From: Brevundimonas sp. 357
GTDB lineage: Bacteria; Pseudomonadota; Alphaproteobacteria; Caulobacterales; Caulobacteraceae
Assembly: GCF_003938605.1 (NCBI RefSeq)
Contig: NZ_RHWX01000008.1
Coordinates: 1-64,000 of the forward strand
Reading direction: 5' to 3'
DNA length: 64,000 nt
The notes beneath the pieces were generated by a model that had not been told where the DNA came from, did not search any database, and saw nothing but the letters and a program-made list of their open reading frames with translations. Position 1 is the first letter of the stretch, and each line of letters begins with the position of its first letter. This document shows, piece by piece, positions 1 to 7,863 of this stretch. A program made the translations under genes and the position numbers.

Positions 1-148
1 GCTTTTTTTTTTTTTTTATCTTTCCGTGGTGGTGTTGTGGTGTGGGGTTTCATATTGCTTTTTGCCCCCCCCCCCCCCCCCGGGGGGGGGGGGGGGGCCC
101 CCCCCCCCGCCGCTCCTTCATCCGAAAATCCCTCTCGAGGAGGCCGCC
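1..148. other. Low-complexity contig end and ardC leader
   Basis: The first 120 bases consist mostly of homopolymers: a T run near 3-17, then long C, G and again C runs at about 65-108. This does not resemble the rest of the window and is probably an assembly or sequencing artefact at a contig edge. From about 121 the sequence becomes ordinary, and a GAGGAGG ribosome binding site (about 137-143) precedes the ATG at 149. Apparent reading through the runs from position 26 should not be taken as protein. Confidence 0.7.
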
Positions 149-1039
149 ATGACGCGCCCCGCCGATCCCGCACGCCCGGACATCCATAGCCGGATCACCC
201 AACAGATCATCGCCCAGCTCGAAGCCGGCGTTCGCCCCTGGACCCAGCCGTGGAAAGCCAAGAGCTCCGTCAGCCGCCCGCTGCGCCATGACGGCACGCC
301 ATACAACGGCATCAATGTCGTCCTGCTCTGGGGCGAGGCCGCGAGCCGTGGCTTCAGCCGATCGACCTGGATGACCTTCCGCCAGGCGCTGGCCCTCGGC
401 GCCCACGTCCGCAAGGGCGAACGCGGCGCGACGGTCGTCTACGCCAACCAGATCGTCCGGGAGGACACAGACGACACCGGAGCCGACGTCCAGCAGCGCA
501 TCCCGTTCCTGAAGGCCTACACCGTCTTCAACGTCGATCAGATCGAGGGCCTGCCAGATCGCTACGGCGAGCCGGAGACGATCGAGATCAATCCGGACGA
601 GCGGATCGCGCGCATCGACGCCTTCTTCAGGCACTGCGGCGCGGACATTCGTCACGGCGGTGGAAGCGCCTATTACGCCCCGGGTCCGGATCATGTGCAG
701 ATGCCGCCGTTCGAATGTTTCGAGACGGCGGATGCCTATTACAGCACGCTCTGCCACGAGATGACCCACTGGACGCGTCATCCCAGCCGCCTGGACCGGG
801 ACTTCGGCCGGCAGCGTTTCGGCGATCCGGGCTACGCTCGCGAGGAACTTGTCGCCGAACTGGGGGCCGCCTTCCTCTGCGCGGACCTCGGGCTCGCCCT
901 GGAACCGCGCGAGGACCATGCCGCCTATATCGCCAACTCGCTGCAGGTCCTGAAGGACGATGTACGGTTTGTCGTCTCGGCCGCCTCTCATGCGCAGAAG
1001 GCCGTGGATCACCTAAAGGCGCTTCAGCCTCCGCCCTGA
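149..1039 (+). CDS. ardC: ArdC-family antirestriction protein
   Basis: This 296-residue protein has the two-part layout of ArdC proteins: an N-terminal ssDNA-binding domain of the DUF1738 type (about residues 10-130, with PWTQPW and YNGIN motifs) and a C-terminal zincin-like metallopeptidase domain with HEMTH (HExxH). Known family members protect incoming conjugative DNA from host restriction. The ATG at 149 is chosen because a strong Shine-Dalgarno lies just before it and upstream codons are homopolymer artefact. It lies on the side of the predicted oriT that would enter the recipient first, which fits its role. Family assignment is firm; function in this host is inferred. Confidence 0.9.
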   Translation: MTRPADPARPDIHSRITQQIIAQLEAGVRPWTQPWKAKSSVSRPLRHDGTPYNGINVVLLWGEAASRGFSRSTWMTFRQALALGAHVRKGERGATVVYANQIVREDTDDTGADVQQRIPFLKAYTVFNVDQIEGLPDRYGEPETIEINPDERIARIDAFFRHCGADIRHGGGSAYYAPGPDHVQMPPFECFETADAYYSTLCHEMTHWTRHPSRLDRDFGRQRFGDPGYAREELVAELGAAFLCADLGLALEPREDHAAYIANSLQVLKDDVRFVVSAASHAQKAVDHLKALQPPP

Positions 1040-1091
1040 GGCTGATTAACCGCCCGATTGCGGACCCAGAAGTTGCCAGAACCGCAATGGA

Positions 1092-2720
1092 CTACGCCGC
1101 GGACCCACCGGGTTGGGCCGCGATGGCCTCAGTCAGCGCCGATACCGCGATCACGACGTTTTCCAGAAGAGTACGCCCCTGGATCACTGCCGGGGCCTTC
1201 GGATCGACGCGAAGTCGGTCGAGCGCCGAAGCGACGTCCGATCCGAGATGAGCATCGGCCAGACGCAGATCATAGAGGCCGAACAGCGGCGCCATGAGCG
1301 CCTTCGCCGCCATCTCGCCGACACCGGTGGACGCGAGGGCTTCAAGCGCCTTGAGCGCCTTGACGCCCCCAATGACATGGCCACGCGCAACGGCGGCGTT
1401 GCGAACGGCGTCGACATCTACTCGCTCGATGAACAAGCGCGTGACGTCTTTCGCGAGGGATAGCAAACCGTCGGGTTCCGCTGCACGAAACCGGTGCGAT
1501 CGCTTCAGCAGATCATTGACTGACTGATGTGGGCGCAGAATCTCGCTTCCGAACACGTCTCGGAATGTCGCCTCGAACGCACCCAGCACTTCTGGCAATA
1601 CATGCTCCGGGGCAGTTGTATCCGCCGGGTTCACCATCATCTGAACCTGGAAGAGCTCGGCGGAAACGCCGCCGTCTTCAGCCACGCTGTGAGCAGCCCA
1701 GATGCGCTGTTCCCACGCCTGAAGGCGACCGACATCCTTGGCGAATACATTGATGAGGCCTCGCTCATTCAAACCGAAATGCAGCGGCGCCTCAGCTGCC
1801 CCGACGGCGCCGGTTTCTGCGCTGGCCCACTGCAGCCGGCTGCCGCGGTGTCGCAAAAGATGCCCGACCAGAGTTGGTTCGAAGAAAAGCCAGTCGATGC
1901 CTCTCTGCAACGCATCGGCGGTGACACGCTCACCGCGAGGTCCTGACGCAAATGCAATCGGGTTGGGATCGCGATCGCCGCGGACGCGCGGACTGAAATC
2001 GCCTGGCTCGAACCACTCCGTTCGCCATAAGACGCCGGCGATCCGGAACCCGTCGCCGCCCAATCCCAACTTCCGTCTGGGGGCGATCCGGCCCTCATGC
2101 GTGTCGCGATTGTTCTCGAGGCTGTACCCCTCTTCGGGCCAAGAGAAGCTGGGCGCCTCATCCGCCTCGACAACTCGCTCGTGGTAGCTGGACAGGTAGA
2201 GTTTCATCGAACGAGCAGCGAGATAGTCGGCAAGAAACTCGGCGCGGATCTCCAATCGAACCGGGCGATCTTCATCGCGGATGAGGCGTACGACCTCCGC
2301 CCAGCCTTCGTCAGGCCGAAACCAGGTGTCGCCATCGCGGCTCAGACGGAGGGCCAGGACCAGATCAGGGTGAAGGTGCCAGACGCCGTCCGCCGCGCCT
2401 TCGAGGTCCTGATCTATGACGAGGTTGATCCCCAGCGGCCCGTCGAAGCGATTGTCCAAGTAGACGTCGGCGGGATGGTACTCTCCGTTCCAGACGAAGG
2501 CGCGATGAGGCTGGAGGCTCAGGTCGCCCCAGTTCAGACGTGCCGCGCTTTCCTCTTTCCCGGCGTAAACCGCCAGTGTGGCGACACCCGCAAAGCGCTT
2601 CGCCGATCTCAGGTCCTCGGGCGCCTCCAGATCAACATCGTGGTTGGCTCTAAGGGGGATCCAAGATTGGCCCGCGACGGCTGGAACGTCGCCCATTTCG
2701 AAGTAGGCCTGGTTCAACAT
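1092..2720 (-). CDS. Uncharacterised protein, C-terminal HEPN-like motif
   Basis: A 542-residue protein I do not recognise as a named family. The start at 2720 is chosen because its ATG overlaps the TGA of the upstream gene (TGATG), implying translational coupling; an extended reading would run deep into that gene. No signal peptide or membrane segment is evident. Near the C-terminus the sequence LYDLRLADAH places an R-x4-H motif at about residues 486-491, the spacing of HEPN RNase active sites, within an apparently helical stretch. It forms a two-gene operon with the 273-residue protein, and both lie between ardC and oriT. HEPN identity rests on motif spacing only. Confidence 0.7.
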   Translation of the reverse strand: MLNQAYFEMGDVPAVAGQSWIPLRANHDVDLEAPEDLRSAKRFAGVATLAVYAGKEESAARLNWGDLSLQPHRAFVWNGEYHPADVYLDNRFDGPLGINLVIDQDLEGAADGVWHLHPDLVLALRLSRDGDTWFRPDEGWAEVVRLIRDEDRPVRLEIRAEFLADYLAARSMKLYLSSYHERVVEADEAPSFSWPEEGYSLENNRDTHEGRIAPRRKLGLGGDGFRIAGVLWRTEWFEPGDFSPRVRGDRDPNPIAFASGPRGERVTADALQRGIDWLFFEPTLVGHLLRHRGSRLQWASAETGAVGAAEAPLHFGLNERGLINVFAKDVGRLQAWEQRIWAAHSVAEDGGVSAELFQVQMMVNPADTTAPEHVLPEVLGAFEATFRDVFGSEILRPHQSVNDLLKRSHRFRAAEPDGLLSLAKDVTRLFIERVDVDAVRNAAVARGHVIGGVKALKALEALASTGVGEMAAKALMAPLFGLYDLRLADAHLGSDVASALDRLRVDPKAPAVIQGRTLLENVVIAVSALTEAIAAQPGGSAA

Positions 2721-3541
2721 CAGACGGCTTTCGCTTCTGGAGCGTTCTTTGCCTCGAACTTGGTGATGGCTTCCACCTGCTCCCCGACCAGCGCTTGGAA
2801 GGCGTCGAAGGCGACGTAGCATTGGTCGCACTCGAGCTGCAGCAAATCTGCGACCTTGTTCAAATCGAGAGGAGGCGTTCCGCCGACTCCGTAGCTCACG
2901 ACGCCCGTCGCCCCATCGACGTAGCGGGTCACCGTATTGCTCAGCCCCAGAAGGAGCCGGGGTGAGAAGCGGTGGTTGTAGGCGTTCCGGAAGTCGTGGG
3001 TTTGGGCTTTGAAGCCGCTGCCGGCGATGGGTTCGACCTTGAGCTTGAAGCGAAGAAACTTCCCCCAGGTGCGACCAAAGGGCTCGACGTCGTTCAAGTA
3101 GAGGTTCTTGTCGGGAAACTCGTCTCTCCAGTTCTCGAGGTCTTTAGCCATGTTCGCCTGGTGGGACAGGTGGGCCGCCGCGACCGCGAAGCGCGATTTG
3201 ATCGCGTACGGCGCGCTGAGCGCGGCGACGCCGAGGATGCCGATAAACTCGTGCGCGACTTCCATCTTCGCGTCATCATCCATCGGCTCGACGATGATCG
3301 CCCACGCTCGCAGACGCGCGACGTGGTGAGTGAGGTCGTTGATCACATTGGCGAGGTCGGTGGCGTAGTCCTCAAGCATGCTGCTGTACACAAGCCAGAG
3401 GCCGCTGATGGGGTTCGGGAGGGTCCACCAGCGATACGGCATGAAGCGTTTCGCGACCCCCGACGCATCGAGCGCGGCTCTGTAGTCGGCATAGGCCGCG
3501 TTGAGACGGGCTGACCGTTTCAGGCTGAAATCGTCGGGCAT
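2720..3541 (-). CDS. Uncharacterised HEPN-like protein
   Basis: About 273 residues if translation starts at the ATG at 3541; a longer in-frame start at 3601 is possible, but neither has a strong ribosome binding site. The protein looks mostly helical and cytosolic. HDFRNAYNHR contains an RNAYNH motif (residues 185-190) matching the R-x4-H, RN-type signature of HEPN ribonuclease domains found in Abi and toxin proteins. It is first in a coupled operon with the 542-residue protein. Roles in defence, anti-defence or toxin-antitoxin function are all possible; no function is demonstrated. Confidence 0.7.
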   Translation of the reverse strand: MPDDFSLKRSARLNAAYADYRAALDASGVAKRFMPYRWWTLPNPISGLWLVYSSMLEDYATDLANVINDLTHHVARLRAWAIIVEPMDDDAKMEVAHEFIGILGVAALSAPYAIKSRFAVAAAHLSHQANMAKDLENWRDEFPDKNLYLNDVEPFGRTWGKFLRFKLKVEPIAGSGFKAQTHDFRNAYNHRFSPRLLLGLSNTVTRYVDGATGVVSYGVGGTPPLDLNKVADLLQLECDQCYVAFDAFQALVGEQVEAITKFEAKNAPEAKAV

Positions 3542-3770
3542 ATAGTCTCGCCACTCCGTCGATACGACGCCGGATCCTGCAAACCTGCGCGTGCAGAACA
3601 ACGCGCGTCACAAGCCTAGGCGCGATCCCCTGTTCTCCACAAACGCGACGTCTCCCGGCGTCGCGCCGCCTCGGTTGGGGCGCCCTTCAGGGCGGCGGGC
3701 GAGCGGCCGTGAAGCGGACGCCGAGGGGAGGGCGGGCAGCACCGGAGGCCTACGGGGCGAGGGTGGTGAC

Positions 3771-3790
3771 GGTCTAGGGCAGGATAGGCT
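3771..3790 (-). other. oriT: Predicted oriT nick region (RP4/MOBP type)
   Basis: On the minus strand the bases read CCTATCCTG|CCC, matching the nic core of RP4 and related MOBP origins; the bar marks the expected nick between the complements of 3780 and 3779. The site lies 35-45 bp upstream of mobC and the relaxase gene, in the same orientation as RP4 oriT relative to traJ. The 5' end created would run toward lower coordinates, making 3779 to 1 the leading region. The consensus match is seen directly; nicking is inferred. Confidence 0.7.
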
Positions 3791-3803
3791 TTGCGCCGGC
3801 AAT

Positions 3804-3814
3804 GTCTGACAGAC
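3804..3814 (+). promoter_or_regulatory. Small palindrome before mobC
   Basis: GTCTG-A-CAGAC is a perfect 5-bp inverted repeat between the nick site and the mobC start at 3825. Relaxosome accessory proteins often bind repeats next to nic and repress their own transcription, so this could be the MobC binding site. The palindrome is short and chance occurrence is possible. Confidence 0.35.
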
Positions 3815-3824
3815 CAACCTCCCG

Positions 3825-4346
3825 ATGAACCGCCTCACCCTTCGCGTCTCGCCCGATCTGATCCGCCGGTTCGACGCCGCGGCGGCGGGTCAGGGCGGGC
3901 GCTCCCGCTTGCTTCGTCGGCTCATGGAGGGGGCTGCGCAGGCACCCGTCCCGACGTCGCTGGAGGCGGTCTGCGCGCCCAGATCCGGCAAGCTGACACT
4001 GCGCCTCAGCGAGGCTGACCTGCGTCTCCTGGAGGCCGAGGCCGCCGCTGTCGGGCTATCGCGAACCCAATGGAGTGTCTCGCTCATCCGGCGGCGGTTG
4101 CGGGATCGTCCGCAGTTCAGCCGTCCCGAGGCCCTGGCGCTGATCGAGGTGCGGCGCGAGCTGCGGCGCATCGGCGTGAACATCAACCAGATCGCCCGCG
4201 CCCTGAACACGGCGGTGATGGAGGGGCAGGTGCTCGATCTTGAGCTGGCCCAGCTCGGCGCCTTCCAGGCCGAGATCGCGGCCTGGGTGGAAGCGCTCGG
4301 CGAGGCCTTCGACGGCAACCTGTCCTATTGGGCCGCGCGGCCGTGA
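3825..4346 (+). CDS. mobC: MobC-like relaxosome accessory protein
   Basis: A 173-residue basic protein. The N-terminus (LTLRVSPDLIRRFD) and a second segment near residue 57 (LTLRLSEADLRLLEAEA) both resemble ribbon-helix-helix DNA-binding folds. Residues about 113-130 (ELRRIGVNINQIARALN) match the conserved core of MobC/TraJ-type mobilisation proteins. Such proteins bind oriT and help the relaxase open the DNA. The gene begins just downstream of the predicted nick site and its TGA overlaps the GTG start of the relaxase gene. Confidence 0.8.
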   Translation: MNRLTLRVSPDLIRRFDAAAAGQGGRSRLLRRLMEGAAQAPVPTSLEAVCAPRSGKLTLRLSEADLRLLEAEAAAVGLSRTQWSVSLIRRRLRDRPQFSRPEALALIEVRRELRRIGVNINQIARALNTAVMEGQVLDLELAQLGAFQAEIAAWVEALGEAFDGNLSYWAARP

Positions 4347-5335
4347 GCGATTTCCGCTCGCCGCGTGGGTTCGAGGAGGCGTTGCGGCCGCCGGTCGATC
4401 CTCGCCGCGCGCGGATCACGCCCACGGTGCTTCGGCCGTCCCGAAACAGGGATCAGGATCCGGTCGCTCGTTTCGTCCGCGTCGCGCGCCGGGCGCCGGA
4501 GGTGATGGTCAAGGTGACCGGCCGAACCCGGGACGGCGACCACCTGAAGGCGCATCTCGACTACATCAGCCGCAACGGCGCCGTGGCTCTGGAAGGGCCG
4601 GACGGGGAGCGGTTGGACGGCCGCGCCGAGGTGCGTGCGCTCGCCCGCGATTGGGCCGAGGAATTCGCGATGGAGCCGGGACGCAGGCGCGACGCCTCGA
4701 TCTCCCTGTCGATCGTGCTCAGCATGCCGGCGGGGGCTGATGCGGTGCGTCTGCATGACGCCGCCCGGGCGTTCGCGGCCGAGACCTTCGGCGAGCGCTT
4801 CGCCTATGTCTTCGCCCTGCATGACGAGGGACGGCACCCGCACGTGCATCTGACGGTGCGCCGGCTGGGACGCGACGGCGAACGGCTCAATCCGCGAAAG
4901 GCCGACCTGCAGATCTGGCGCGAGGGGTTCGCCCGGGCGCTGCGCAACCGGTCCATCGAGGCGGAGGCCACCCCGCGGCGCGCGCGTGGCGTGACCCGCA
5001 AGGCCGAACGGATGCCGATCCGCAAGATGCGAGAGCGGTTCTTGGCCGGGAAGGGGGAGTTGCCCGACGCGCTCGCCGCCGCCTATCGCGATGCGCTTCG
5101 GGAGGGCGGCGGTCGAGGTCCGTGGTTGGACGCGATCGAGGCGCGCGAGCTGGCGATGCGGCGCGCCCTGGTCGCTGAAGCGGTTCGCTTGGGTCGGTCC
5201 GATCGGCCGGCGGATCGCGCCCTGGCCCTGGTGGTGGAGCGGTTCGTGCGGGAGCGGCCCGGGCCGAAAACCCGCGACCAGGCCTTGAGGGACGCGGCCG
5301 TCGATCGCTCGACCGGGCGGGAGCGAAGCCGATGA
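4343..5335 (+). CDS. MOBP/VirD2-type relaxase
   Basis: A relaxase of about 330 residues. A GTG at 4343 overlaps the mobC stop (GTGA) and is the likely start; an ATG at 4328 is an alternative. Motif I is seen as LDYISRNG, whose Tyr would attack the nic phosphate, and motif III as HDEGRHPHVHL, the metal-binding HxH element. The C-terminal third is Arg-rich and lacks the helicase or primase domains of larger relaxases. The enzyme would nick at the CCTATCCTG/CCC site upstream and pilot the strand to VirD4. A separate LPD7 protein encoded at 7864-8448 may supply a domain fused in other relaxases. Confidence 0.88.
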   Translation: MSDFRSPRGFEEALRPPVDPRRARITPTVLRPSRNRDQDPVARFVRVARRAPEVMVKVTGRTRDGDHLKAHLDYISRNGAVALEGPDGERLDGRAEVRALARDWAEEFAMEPGRRRDASISLSIVLSMPAGADAVRLHDAARAFAAETFGERFAYVFALHDEGRHPHVHLTVRRLGRDGERLNPRKADLQIWREGFARALRNRSIEAEATPRRARGVTRKAERMPIRKMRERFLAGKGELPDALAAAYRDALREGGGRGPWLDAIEARELAMRRALVAEAVRLGRSDRPADRALALVVERFVRERPGPKTRDQALRDAAVDRSTGRERSR

Positions 5336-5359
5336 AGCAGTGCGTTTCCATGGGCTCGG

Positions 5360-5395
5360 TTGCGGAGTGTCAGAAACAGAACTATATTTCTGACA
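5360..5395 (+). promoter_or_regulatory. abiE promoter with overlapping operator
   Basis: TGTCAGAAA (5368-5376) and TTTCTGACA (5387-5395) form a perfect 9-bp inverted repeat with a 10-base spacer. A candidate promoter overlaps it: TTGCGG (5360-5365), 17 bases, then TATATT (5383-5388). AAGGAG follows at 5395-5400 before the ATG at 5407. AbiEi antitoxins are known to repress their own operon by binding inverted repeats in the promoter, so this is the likely autoregulatory operator. Confidence 0.65.
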
Positions 5396-5406
5396 AGGAG
5401 ACGATC

Positions 5407-6000
5407 ATGCAGGTGCTCGCTGAACAGATCATGGAGCGCGCCCAGGCCTTGCCGGAGGGCGCGCCGGTCGCCGCCAAGGGGCTGCTCCATCTGGGCAGCC
5501 GCGCGGCGGTGGATCAGGCCCTGTCGCGCCTCGTGCGACGGGGGCGGCTCGTGCGCGCCGGGCGCGGCGTCTACATGCGTCCGCTGGAAAGCCGCTTCGG
5601 ATCGCGGACGCCTTCGGTGGAAACGGTCGTGCGCGCGGTGAGCGAGCAGCGTGGCGAGGTCGTCGCCTCCAATGGGGCGGCGGCCGCCAACGCCCTGGGC
5701 CTGACCACCCAGGTGCCGATCCGCATGGTCTATCTGACCAACGGCAAGAGCCGGCTCCTAAACGTCGGCAAGCAGACGGTGGAGTTTCAGCACGCGCCCG
5801 CATGGCAGCTGCTCCTGGCCGATCGTCCAGCCGGCGAAGCGGTTCGCGCCCTGGCCTGGCTGGGGCCGGAGAAGGCCGCTACGGCGCTGGAGGCCCTGAA
5901 ACGAAAACTGGGGCCTGCCGCCTTCGGCGAACTGGTGTCCGTCGGACCGCGTCTGCCGACCTGGCTGGCGCGGTCGGTCAGCCAGGCGGCCCATGTCTGA
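5407..6000 (+). CDS. abiEi: AbiEi-type antitoxin / transcriptional repressor
   Basis: A 197-residue protein with an N-terminal winged-helix domain (about residues 5-65, including GRLVRAGRGVYMRP) and a C-terminal antitoxin domain, as in type IV AbiEi antitoxins and DUF6088 proteins. The ATG at 5407 is preferred over 5332 because it follows AAGGAG and lies downstream of the promoter and palindrome. The stop overlaps the abiEii start. It should neutralise AbiEii without tight complex formation and repress the operon through the palindrome at 5368-5395. Confidence 0.85.
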   Translation: MQVLAEQIMERAQALPEGAPVAAKGLLHLGSRAAVDQALSRLVRRGRLVRAGRGVYMRPLESRFGSRTPSVETVVRAVSEQRGEVVASNGAAAANALGLTTQVPIRMVYLTNGKSRLLNVGKQTVEFQHAPAWQLLLADRPAGEAVRALAWLGPEKAATALEALKRKLGPAAFGELVSVGPRLPTWLARSVSQAAHV

Positions 6001-7009
6001 GACCTTCCTGCAGCTTTCAGCCGAGGACCGGGCCGAAGCCCTCGCGGCGGCGGCGTCGGAGTCCGGCCGGCCCGCTCATCTCCTTGAGAAGGATGTCTGG
6101 GTTGTCTGGGCCCTGAGCGCGTTGTTCGAGGCGCCCGTGGGTGAAGGCCTGGTTTTCAAGGGCGGGACGTCCCTGTCCAAGGCTTATGACGTCATCCAGC
6201 GGTTCTCGGAAGACATCGATCTGACCTGGGACATCCGTCGCCTGCTTCCCGATCTGGCCAATGCGCCCGAAGACCCGGTGCCGGAGACTCGCGCCGAGGA
6301 GCGGCGCTGGTCCCGGGATGTCCAGCGGCTGTTGCCGCTCTGGGTCGATGGCGAGGTGCGGCCGCTTCTGGAAGCCCGGATCGCCGCCGAGGGCGTCGGC
6401 GCCACGGTGCGGATCGAGGGCGCCAAAGCCTTTGTCGACTATGCGCCGACCAGCACCGGCACCGGCTACGTCTCGCCCAGCGTGATGCTCGAGTTCGGCG
6501 CGCGGGCGACCGGCGAGCCCAGCGCGCCGCGACCGGTGGTCTGCGATGCGGCGGCTCATCTGCAAGGAATCGTCTTCCCGACCGCCACGCCGCGGGTGAT
6601 GGCGGCCGAACGGACGTTCTGGGAGAAGGCCACCGCCGCCCATGTCTATTGCGCGCAGGGACGACTGCGGGGCGATCGCTTCTCTCGCCACTGGCACGAT
6701 CTGTCGCGGCTGGACGCGGCCGGCTTCGCCGACACCGCGATCGCGGATCGGGCGGTCGCCGAGGCGGTCGCGCGACACAAGGCGATGTTCTTCCGCGAGA
6801 CCGCCGACGGCGCGGAGATCGACTATGGACAGGCGGTCACGGGCGGGCTGCGTCTGAAGCCTGAAGGCGCCTCGCTTGAGGCCCTCAGGGACGACTACCG
6901 CCGGATGGTCGAGGACGGCCTGCTGGAGGCGGACGCCGAGCCCTTCGAGACGCTGATGGACACCTGTGAGGCGCTCGCGGACCGCGCCAACGCCCCGACG
7001 GCCCGGTGA
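5993..7009 (+). CDS. abiEii: AbiEii nucleotidyltransferase toxin
   Basis: A 338-residue protein of the AbiEii (former DUF1814) family. Motif I GGTSLSKAY (about 57-65) and SEDIDL (72-77) form the nucleotidyltransferase core, with WEKATAAH and RHWHDLSRL segments further on. Family members transfer nucleotides to RNA such as tRNA acceptor ends and cause abortive infection or growth arrest. Start ATG overlaps the antitoxin stop by 8 bases; the stop overlaps a GTG start of a third gene. The cassette lies between the relaxase and the remaining conjugation genes and would both protect the host and stabilise the element. Confidence 0.9.
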   Translation: MSETFLQLSAEDRAEALAAAASESGRPAHLLEKDVWVVWALSALFEAPVGEGLVFKGGTSLSKAYDVIQRFSEDIDLTWDIRRLLPDLANAPEDPVPETRAEERRWSRDVQRLLPLWVDGEVRPLLEARIAAEGVGATVRIEGAKAFVDYAPTSTGTGYVSPSVMLEFGARATGEPSAPRPVVCDAAAHLQGIVFPTATPRVMAAERTFWEKATAAHVYCAQGRLRGDRFSRHWHDLSRLDAAGFADTAIADRAVAEAVARHKAMFFRETADGAEIDYGQAVTGGLRLKPEGASLEALRDDYRRMVEDGLLEADAEPFETLMDTCEALADRANAPTAR

Positions 7010-7692
7010 TCCTGCGCTACGCGCCGATCGAGCAGGAAGCGATCCTGCTGAAGGCGGTCTGGGACATGATCGACGACATGGTCAATCTGGAGATCTTCGA
7101 CTACCCGATGACCTCCCGCCCGACCAATCTGGTGTTCAAGTCGGGAACCCATAAACGAGTCTTCGCCATCCTGCTGGCGGATTTCCTGGCCCAGCCCCGG
7201 CCGTCTGCGCTGCCCTTCGCCTTCGCCCCTTCGACGGCAGACGCGCGCGAGACCGATCGAACCTATCTGTTCTATCTGGACGCCATCGGCCGTCAGCCGA
7301 CCCTGGGCGCCGACGCCTCCGGTCTGGCGGCTTCCGCCTCGGCCTTCGCGGACTGGCTGAACGCGGAGTGCTTCTGTCCCAAGGTCTGGCTTCCCGAACT
7401 CGACCTGTCGGTGGACCTGCGCGTCTCCCGCATCTGGCTGCTCAAGATCGTGGGCGACGCCAACAAGCACAACTTCTCCCGGCTCGATGCACGGGTGAAG
7501 CAGATCAGGGCGATGCTCGCGCGGCACGGCCATGAGATCGATGAGGGGATGGTCTATCGGTCCCTGCCGGACTTCCAGCAGTGGTTCTACACCGACGTCT
7601 TCTCCTATCATGCCAGCACCATCGGCGAGTTCCTGGACCAGATCCGCCGGGCCCTGTTCGCCTACCTCTCGCCGGAGTTCGCCCGGGCCTAG
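7006..7692 (+). CDS. Third gene of abiE operon, ended by internal amber codon
   Basis: Starts at GTG 7006, overlapping the abiEii stop, and reads 228 residues to TAG at 7690-7692. The same frame then continues with protein-like sequence to a TAG at 7852-7854 (see next entry), so the intact protein would be about 282 residues. No named family is recognised. It contains FKSGTHKR near residue 45 and GDANKHNFSRL near 148, the latter reminiscent of His-containing motifs in HEPN-like Abi proteins. Coupling to abiEii suggests it belongs to the defence operon. Whether the amber is a mutation, a sequence error or read through is not decided here. Confidence 0.65.
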   Translation: MILRYAPIEQEAILLKAVWDMIDDMVNLEIFDYPMTSRPTNLVFKSGTHKRVFAILLADFLAQPRPSALPFAFAPSTADARETDRTYLFYLDAIGRQPTLGADASGLAASASAFADWLNAECFCPKVWLPELDLSVDLRVSRIWLLKIVGDANKHNFSRLDARVKQIRAMLARHGHEIDEGMVYRSLPDFQQWFYTDVFSYHASTIGEFLDQIRRALFAYLSPEFARA

Positions 7693-7854
7693 CGACGTGG
7701 CGCCCGGTTCGAGGGCGATTACAGCTTCGATGTTCCGGCGGACATCCGCGATCCGCTGGCGCTGGGCATGTATTGGGACCTGATCAACCGGATGAGGGAC
7801 GGCGTCGGATTCCCGGCCTTCACCGTGTCGCCGTATCTGAAGAACAATTTCTAG
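7693..7854 (+). pseudogene. In-frame C-terminal part of interrupted abiE gene
   Basis: Directly after the TAG at 7690, the same frame encodes 53 residues without a stop. The segment includes FEGDYSFDVPADIRDP, LGMYWDLINRM and a terminal SPYLKNNF, with normal composition for a globular C-terminus and codon use like the upstream part. There is no new start codon with a ribosome binding site before it. It is best read as the separated tail of the 7006 gene. The convergent LPD7 gene ends 9 bases further on. Confidence 0.65.
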
Positions 7855-7863
7855 GCGCGACCG

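Noticed and set aside
26..148. N-terminal extension of ArdC through Pro- and Gly-rich codons
   Set aside because: It is a translation of homopolymer runs; a good ribosome binding site and ATG occur at 149.
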